64,000 nt of DNA from assembly GCA_035995185.1 (NCBI GenBank), contig DASYKT010000014.1, positions 33,209-97,208 of the forward strand. The letters are read 5' to 3'. This document shows positions 59,429 through 64,000 of the stretch, one piece after another. The position numbers were made by a program, and so were the translations under genes. Each line of letters begins with the position of its first letter. Position 1 is the stretch's first letter. This stretch comes from DASYKT01 sp035995185 (GTDB lineage: Bacteria > Acidobacteriota > Blastocatellia > Pyrinomonadales > Pyrinomonadaceae). The notes beneath the pieces are model-generated. The model did not search any database and had not been told where the DNA came from. It saw only the letters and a program-made list of their open reading frames with translations.

Positions 59429-60277
59429 TTATTCGTGCAATTCGTGGTTAAAATTCTTTTGTCTTCCCGCAAAAAAATATATTGCGGATAAACCGGCAAG
59501 CATTATCAACACTGCCGCCCAGTTCGGAAATGCCGGCTGCCCTTCCAGCCGCACGAGCGCGCCCGCATGCCAGAGGCCGCTGATCGAAAACAGCGCGTAA
59601 TTTGCTCCCGCGTGAATGCCTGAGCTAAACCAGATATTTCCAGTGATCAGATAGGCGAAACTTTGCAGGATGCCCGCCATGAGTAAAATGCCCGCGCGCT
59701 CGAATGAGAGCGGCTCGCTGACTAAATGAACGGTGACAAAAAATATCGACGGTACCAGTACGCGAAATAAAAGCGATCGATGCTGCCAGAGTCGAATCGG
59801 AAATGCGCGGTTGGCGGTTTCTTCGGTGACGGCCTGGATGAGCAGCAGAAAAAACCCTGCGCCCACTGTAGCCGCTATCGAATATGCGTTAAAAGAATTA
59901 CCCGCCTGCTCGGCAATGACGGCGGCGCCCGTCCACAGCGCGATCGCCCACGGAAGAAAGACAACTCCAAAACCGATCAAAAGGCCGATGATCAATTCAA
60001 TAACCCGGCGCAGCGATAATGCGATCCCCAGCGGCGGCGCATCATTCCCTTTCGCCCACCGGTAAAGAAAAACCGTGAACACTATCACTGCAACGGATAA
60101 AACCACCAAACCGATGCCGTCAATAACTCCGACGGGGTCTTGCCCCAGGTGAATGTTTCTACCGGTTATGTTTCTGACAACGGAGAGAAAACCCAGCGCG
60201 GTGAGAAAGATGATGAGTTGGTGGAAAAGAAAAACCGTCCAGAGATTTTTTTTGAACAGTGCGGCAAGTGAGATCAT
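59429..60277 (-). CDS. CPBP-family intramembrane metalloprotease
   Basis: A 282-residue membrane protein from the ATG at 60277; a longer frame begins in a repeat. Seven or eight helices are visible. The CPBP/Rce1 motif is EETANRAF (glutamates about residue 147), with a following histidine motif (HLVSEPLSF) and a third site (SGIHAGANY). Members cleave prenylated or membrane-bound peptides or confer bacteriocin immunity. No partner gene is visible. Confidence 0.8.
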   Translation of the reverse strand: MISLAALFKKNLWTVFLFHQLIIFLTALGFLSVVRNITGRNIHLGQDPVGVIDGIGLVVLSVAVIVFTVFLYRWAKGNDAPPLGIALSLRRVIELIIGLLIGFGVVFLPWAIALWTGAAVIAEQAGNSFNAYSIAATVGAGFFLLLIQAVTEETANRAFPIRLWQHRSLLFRVLVPSIFFVTVHLVSEPLSFERAGILLMAGILQSFAYLITGNIWFSSGIHAGANYALFSISGLWHAGALVRLEGQPAFPNWAAVLIMLAGLSAIYFFAGRQKNFNHELHE

Positions 60278-60299
60278 AAAGTGGCCATCGCGATTTCTT

Positions 60300-60440
60300 G
60301 TCAGTAGCGTCTGCGTCAGCAAATGCGTTCTTTGCGATTCTAGATTCTTTTCGTGTGTTTAGTGTGTTTAGTGGTTAAAATCTCCTAACCACTAAACACA
60401 CGAAATACACGAATCGAAAATCCAAAATCAAGAATCCAAA
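60300..60440. repeat. Family A half plus family F arms within family H words
   Basis: TGTCAGTAGCGTCTGCGTCAGC (family A inner arm, alone) is followed by GCGATTCTAGATTCTTTTCG. The family F arms TTCGTGTGTTTAGTGTGTTTAG...GTGGTTA and TAACCACTAAACACACG come next, then AAAATCCAAAATCAAGAATCC. It lies between the CPBP and penicillin acylase genes. Confidence 0.8.
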
Positions 60441-60446
60441 ATTGCC

Positions 60447-62906
60447 CTATTTCTTCGGCGTCATCACCGTCACGACCGGCGCGTTTTTCTCCACGGCTTC
60501 TTTCGAAAACCAGAATATTTCCGGCTTGCCGGTGCGCCATGATTCGAACTGGTCTTTGAAATGCGCGGACTGCGGATCGCCGCTTTCGCCTAAAGGGATG
60601 ACATGGCGCGTGGCGTCCCAGTTTCCTGGTTCCGTGATGAGGCGCATCGAAACGCTGGCTCCGACGTTCGGTGTCTGGCCGCTGCCGTTTACGCCCGGCG
60701 GGCGCACGGTAAACTGCGCGCCGATCAGCGGCGCCGCCGCCAGCGGGTGAAAGAAATTCGCCGTGAAATAATCTCCCCAGACCAGATCTTTGGGATCTTT
60801 TTTCAATCTCGCCGCCAGCGCGTTCAGATTCAGCCTGGCCTGTTTTTCACAATCCAGCAGCACATCCTTAAACGAAGTAAAACCGCTCGGCAGCCACTTG
60901 ATCTTGTTATCTTTTAAGACCGGTATGATCACGCGTTCGCGCACGTAGCCGACGGGAATATTCAGCCGCTTGCCGTCTTTATCGACGAGGTTGGCTTCGG
61001 CCAGCCGCTCGGCAAAAACGTTGCGCATTTCATTTATGATCAGCGGTTCTTTCGCGTCGTAAGTCATCCGGCCGTTCCACGCCGCGATCGTCCCCAACGT
61101 CTCCGGACTGGCGCCGCCGATGCCGTGCACCAATTCGGCGAACATCGCTACGGGCAAGTTAAAAACATCGAGCTGCATGTCGCGGCAATCGTCCATCGTT
61201 ATTTTTTTCTTACTCTTTAGGATGGCGTTGATCATGTCCGTGATCCGGCGCGCGCGCCAGGGCATCGCCGCGTCACGCGACAGTTCGGAAAAATATTGAT
61301 GGCCGGTGCCGGTCACGCGCTGGTTTGCCGTCACCAAAAAACCCTGGTCCGGAGTGTACCAGCGCGGCATTCCGTTAAGCATCGGCCCCTGCGAATCATA
61401 GGGGATGGTCCCTATCCATTCGGCCTCGCCTTTTGCGCCGTCGTAGGGTACGGCGCCGGTGGCTTCAAACCGGATCGGCACCGGCCCGGCCGTATGCCAG
61501 CCGATATTTCCCTTCACATCGGCGTAGACAAAATTCTGCGCCGGCCCGCCATAGGTTTTTAGCGCCTTGTTAAACTCTTCCCAGTTTTTTGCCCGGTTCA
61601 AATAATAAAAACCGCTCAGCTCGTTGTTTTTCGGATCGCGCGCCGTCCAGCGCAGCGCGTACTTTTTATCGCCATCTTCAAAATAGATAACGCCGTGCCG
61701 CGTTTCTATGACCTCGAGCTTTTCCACCTGCGAATCCGTCACCGGCCCGAGCGGGTTTTTCCTCACCTTGATCTCTTCCGTCCGCCGGGTGCTTTCTTTC
61801 CAGCCCTTCTCGGTTTTGTACTGCCCCGGCCGCGCCGCGTCAAAGGTTTCCAGATACAGGTCCTGCACATCCGGCCCGAGATTGGTCGCGCCCCATGCGA
61901 TGTATTCGTTGTGGCCGAGGGTGATTCCCGGCGCGCCGGGAAACGTCACTCCGCTGATGCGCATGTCGGGTGTGCTCAGATGCGTCAGATACCAGATGCC
62001 CGGCGCGGTCGCCTGTAGATGAGGGTCGTTCGCCAGAATAGCTTTGCCGTCCGCCGAGCGTTTGCCGCTGATGACCCAATTGTTGCTGGCGGCATTGTCT
62101 TCGGCATAAAGCCCGATTTTTTCCAGCGAAGCCCTGCGCATGTTTTCCAGAGCATCAGCCTGTTCAAAAACAGAGGCGGAGACACGACCGTTAGGGAGTG
62201 TGTTATCGAAATTTGGAGACACACTCGCTGACGCTCGTGTTTCCGCCCTCTTTCCTGTTGCCCCCGTTTTCACTGTGGGCATATCTTTTCCATATAAGAC
62301 CACGTCAAACGGCGTCACCTGATTTAGCAGCATCTCAGCCTTGTCTTCAGGTAATTGCGTTATCGCCGCACGATACAGATCCTGCCGCCAGGTGTTGCTC
62401 AAAGAGTCCGAAAGAATTTTCCCGATGACTATCGAATCGGTCGGCACCCATTCGCGCGGTTTAAATTGCAGGATCTTGTATTCCAGAGGCAGCGTGTCAT
62501 CCGTCAGCGTGGCGATGTAGGCGTTGACGCCGCGCGCGTAGTTATCGACGGAATTTTTCAGTTCGGGCTTGAGCATCGTATAGGTTTCCGCCACCACCCT
62601 CGAAAATCCCAGCTTGCGCCAGCGCTTGTCTTCTTCCAGGCCCTGCCGCCCGAAAATTTCCGCGGTCTCGCCGCGCGCCACCCGCCGCATCAGGTCCATC
62701 TGAAACAAACGGTCACTCGCCGTCACATAGCCCTGCGCGAAATAAAGATCCGCCTCGTTTTTCGCTTCGATGTAGGGTATCCAGCGCGCGTCCCGCCGCA
62801 CGGTAACGGTGTCCTGCAGCCCGGCGACCGAAAGCGCCTGCGGCTGCTGCGCAAAGACCGGAATCGCGGCTAATAAGATGAGAAGAAGAATGATTATTTT
62901 TTTCAT
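60447..62906 (-). CDS. Penicillin acylase family protein (S45)
   Basis: An 819-residue secreted N-terminal nucleophile hydrolase. The signal peptide (1-20, IPVFAQ) precedes the alpha subunit (about residues 21-245) and a spacer. The new N-terminal serine of the beta subunit is Ser274 in NAASNNWVISG, so the protein should self-cleave before it. Other family motifs are PHLQATAPGIWYLTHL and GAPGITLGHNEYIAWGAT. Relatives remove acyl chains from beta-lactams, acyl-homoserine lactones or N-acyl amino acids. The natural substrate is unknown. No clear ribosome site is seen. Confidence 0.88.
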   Translation of the reverse strand: MKKIIILLLILLAAIPVFAQQPQALSVAGLQDTVTVRRDARWIPYIEAKNEADLYFAQGYVTASDRLFQMDLMRRVARGETAEIFGRQGLEEDKRWRKLGFSRVVAETYTMLKPELKNSVDNYARGVNAYIATLTDDTLPLEYKILQFKPREWVPTDSIVIGKILSDSLSNTWRQDLYRAAITQLPEDKAEMLLNQVTPFDVVLYGKDMPTVKTGATGKRAETRASASVSPNFDNTLPNGRVSASVFEQADALENMRRASLEKIGLYAEDNAASNNWVISGKRSADGKAILANDPHLQATAPGIWYLTHLSTPDMRISGVTFPGAPGITLGHNEYIAWGATNLGPDVQDLYLETFDAARPGQYKTEKGWKESTRRTEEIKVRKNPLGPVTDSQVEKLEVIETRHGVIYFEDGDKKYALRWTARDPKNNELSGFYYLNRAKNWEEFNKALKTYGGPAQNFVYADVKGNIGWHTAGPVPIRFEATGAVPYDGAKGEAEWIGTIPYDSQGPMLNGMPRWYTPDQGFLVTANQRVTGTGHQYFSELSRDAAMPWRARRITDMINAILKSKKKITMDDCRDMQLDVFNLPVAMFAELVHGIGGASPETLGTIAAWNGRMTYDAKEPLIINEMRNVFAERLAEANLVDKDGKRLNIPVGYVRERVIIPVLKDNKIKWLPSGFTSFKDVLLDCEKQARLNLNALAARLKKDPKDLVWGDYFTANFFHPLAAAPLIGAQFTVRPPGVNGSGQTPNVGASVSMRLITEPGNWDATRHVIPLGESGDPQSAHFKDQFESWRTGKPEIFWFSKEAVEKNAPVVTVMTPKK

Positions 62907-63004
62907 TTGATTTGATTGGGAAATTCTAAACCAATTCCCGGAAATTGTAACCTCTTTCCTCGAGAGCGCGGAATCTTATTTTCGTGTGTTTGGTGTGTTT
63001 CGTG

Positions 63005-63184
63005 GTTTTTTCGCCAACGGCGAAATATTTAATAGCGTAGGGTGAAACCCTACGTGTAAATCGAAATTGACGTCCGACGCTGAAGGCGTCGAATATTTGT
63101 CCCTTGCAGGGACTTAAGGATCACTGTCATCCGGCACGTCGGGTGTTACCCGACGCTATTGAATTTATCGCCTTCGGCGAACCG
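63005..63184. repeat. Family E multi-hairpin element
   Basis: Hairpins TTTCGCCAACGGCGAAA, GTAGGGTGAAACCCTAC, GACGCTGAAGGCGTC, GTCCCTTGCAGGGAC, GTCGGGTGTTACCCGAC and TCGCCTTCGGCGA, with ATTTAATAGC and GCTATTGAAT linkers. It lies 99 bases upstream of the penicillin acylase start. The remaining bases to 63398 hold no clear gene. Confidence 0.9.
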
Positions 63185-63397
63185 GTTACTGGCAACGCTC
63201 CCGGGGTTTATTCCTTATTTCTTGTCCGGTTTTTATACATATAATCCACGGCCGAAAAAACCGTTTTCCCGGCGTTGTCCTTTTATTTCAGCGATTACGG
63301 AAATTCCCTTCTTTGCGGCGCGGTAATTGCAGAATACCAAATTAGTGTGACCTTTTTTAGGACGCATCGGCTTTTGTTAAAGAGCAAGGAGGACAAT

Positions 63398-63691
63398 ATG
63401 AGAAATAAAATAATTATCGGGATGCTGATGTTAGCGTCGGCATTTGTCTTTTTACCGGCGGAAAATTATGCCGCGGCAAGCGAAAAAAATAACGCAGTGA
63501 CGGTGTATGAATATTCGCCGCAGATCAGGGTGCAGATCGGGCGAAGGAATCGCAACCGCCAGTGGAACCGCGGAAGGCATAGAGGCTGGGATAATAGTCG
63601 GGATAGGTCTTACAACCGCACCAGGTTGGTCCGCCAGGTCTATTATGTCAACGGACACCGCTATTATCGCTGGGTCAGAGTCAGATACTAA
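63398..63691 (+). CDS. Small secreted arginine/tyrosine-rich basic protein
   Basis: A 97-residue protein from the ATG at 63398, chosen for its AAGGAGGACAAT ribosome site; a longer frame adds an unlikely N-terminus. A signal peptide (1-26, PAENYAAA) is followed by a mature part very rich in R, N, Y and W (RRNRNRQWNRGRHRGWDNSRDRSYNRTR), with a closing YYVNGHRYYRWVRVRY. Similar RW/RY-rich exported proteins occur in many bacteria with unknown role, possibly cell-wall or nucleic-acid binding. Confidence 0.7.
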   Translation: MRNKIIIGMLMLASAFVFLPAENYAAASEKNNAVTVYEYSPQIRVQIGRRNRNRQWNRGRHRGWDNSRDRSYNRTRLVRQVYYVNGHRYYRWVRVRY

Positions 63692-63699
63692 AAATCTGC

Positions 63700-64000
63700 C
63701 TGGCGAGTCGGGAGTCTCTAGTAAGTCTAGGGAGTCTAGTAAGTCTGGAAAGTCCAGGAAGTCTGTAGAAGTTCGGAGTCGGGAAAGTGTCTAACGATTC
63801 TCTTGACCTTCCAAATTTCCTGGACTTTCTAGACTCTCTCGACTTTCCAGACTTTCCAGACTTTCCAGACTTTCCAGACTTTCCAGACTTCCCAGACTTC
63901 CCAGACTTCCCAGACTTCCCAGACTTCCCAGACTTCCCAGACTTCCCAGACTTCCCAGACTTCCCAGACTTCCCAGACTTCCCAGACTTCCCAGACTCTT
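63700..64000. repeat. Inverted 9-bp-unit arrays at the window edge
   Basis: The left array (63705-63775) is degenerate GTCTAGGGA/GTCTGGAAA words. The right array (63800-64000) begins degenerate, then becomes a perfect run of GACTTTCCA and then GACTTCCCA units of 9 bases, continuing to the end of the window. The arrays are complementary in sense. The unit and inverted plan match 51749-52056. Confidence 0.9.

Noticed and set aside
63507..63794. Frame overlapping the small basic secreted protein
   Set aside because: It is in a different frame from a gene with an excellent ribosome site and signal peptide, and it ends in the 9-bp array.
63841..64000. Possible CRISPR array (regular repeats)
   Set aside because: The unit is 9 bases with no spacers, and no cas genes are near. 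It is a simple tandem array facing a complementary one.

Overview
The window reads as chromosomal DNA of a Gram-negative, aerobic, protein-degrading environmental bacterium, most likely an acidobacterium of the Blastocatellia/Pyrinomonadaceae kind. This placement is an inference. It rests on tandem MacB-type permeases, a tricorn-type protease beside many secreted peptidases, delta-60 and FG-GAP surface proteins, a haem-copper oxidase assembly cluster, a BstA-like DinB protein, and long intergenic spaces full of repeats. I see no rRNA, tRNA, CRISPR array, plasmid or phage module.

Layout. 1-5650: four tandem MacB/FtsX-type ABC permeases on the + strand, with no ATPase in view. 5765-13318 (-): a Yip1-like membrane protein; the two ATPases of an oligopeptide importer (OppF-like and OppD-like) separated by three or four unrelated small genes; and two TonB-C-like secreted proteins with a truncated paralogue. 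13644-22955: tricorn-like protease, epoxide hydrolase, YitT protein, an active S41 peptidase and an unknown protein. 23072-34858: a one-helix peptide, two FG-GAP/delta-60 surface proteins, and M28, S9 and M1 peptidases. 35070-37564 (-): sugar formyltransferase-like, sugar phosphate transferase and PIG-L deacetylase genes. 37730-40826 (-): DUF420 protein, zinc-ribbon protein, cytochrome oxidase subunit III and haem farnesyltransferase. 41516-43037 (-): two lipoproteins. 43579-47943 (+): ResB, CcsA/ResC and a TPR protein (cytochrome c maturation). 47993-48604: an IS200-like element. 48628-50666 (-): a tightly coupled RelE-like toxin operon. 51249-55587: AAC(6')-like acetyltransferase, MarR regulator, pirin and unknowns. 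55840-64000: an S41 pseudo-protease, RuvX, a broken RAYT transposase between its repeats, a BstA-like transferase, a CPBP protease, a penicillin acylase and a small basic secreted protein.

How the genes fit together. CtaB, subunit III, DUF420, ResB and CcsA would supply haem and assemble terminal oxidase and c-type cytochromes for aerobic respiration. The secreted peptidases (tricorn-like, S41, M28, S9, M1, S45) together with OppD/OppF suggest peptide scavenging. The PIG-L and DinB/BstA proteins are compatible with low-molecular-weight thiol chemistry, but PIG-L fits sugar modification equally well here.

The most unusual content lies between the genes. At least ten families of inverted-repeat elements fill most intergenic gaps, and they are repeatedly nested: one family sits at the centre of another, with the outer arms intact on both sides. 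Several families keep their hairpins while the stem bases change in a compensating way. An IS200-like transposase and a frameshifted RAYT transposase, both HUH/Y1 enzymes that act on single-stranded hairpins, are each bordered by members of these families. A working model is that HUH transposases seed short hairpin elements, which insert preferentially at the apex of hairpins already present.
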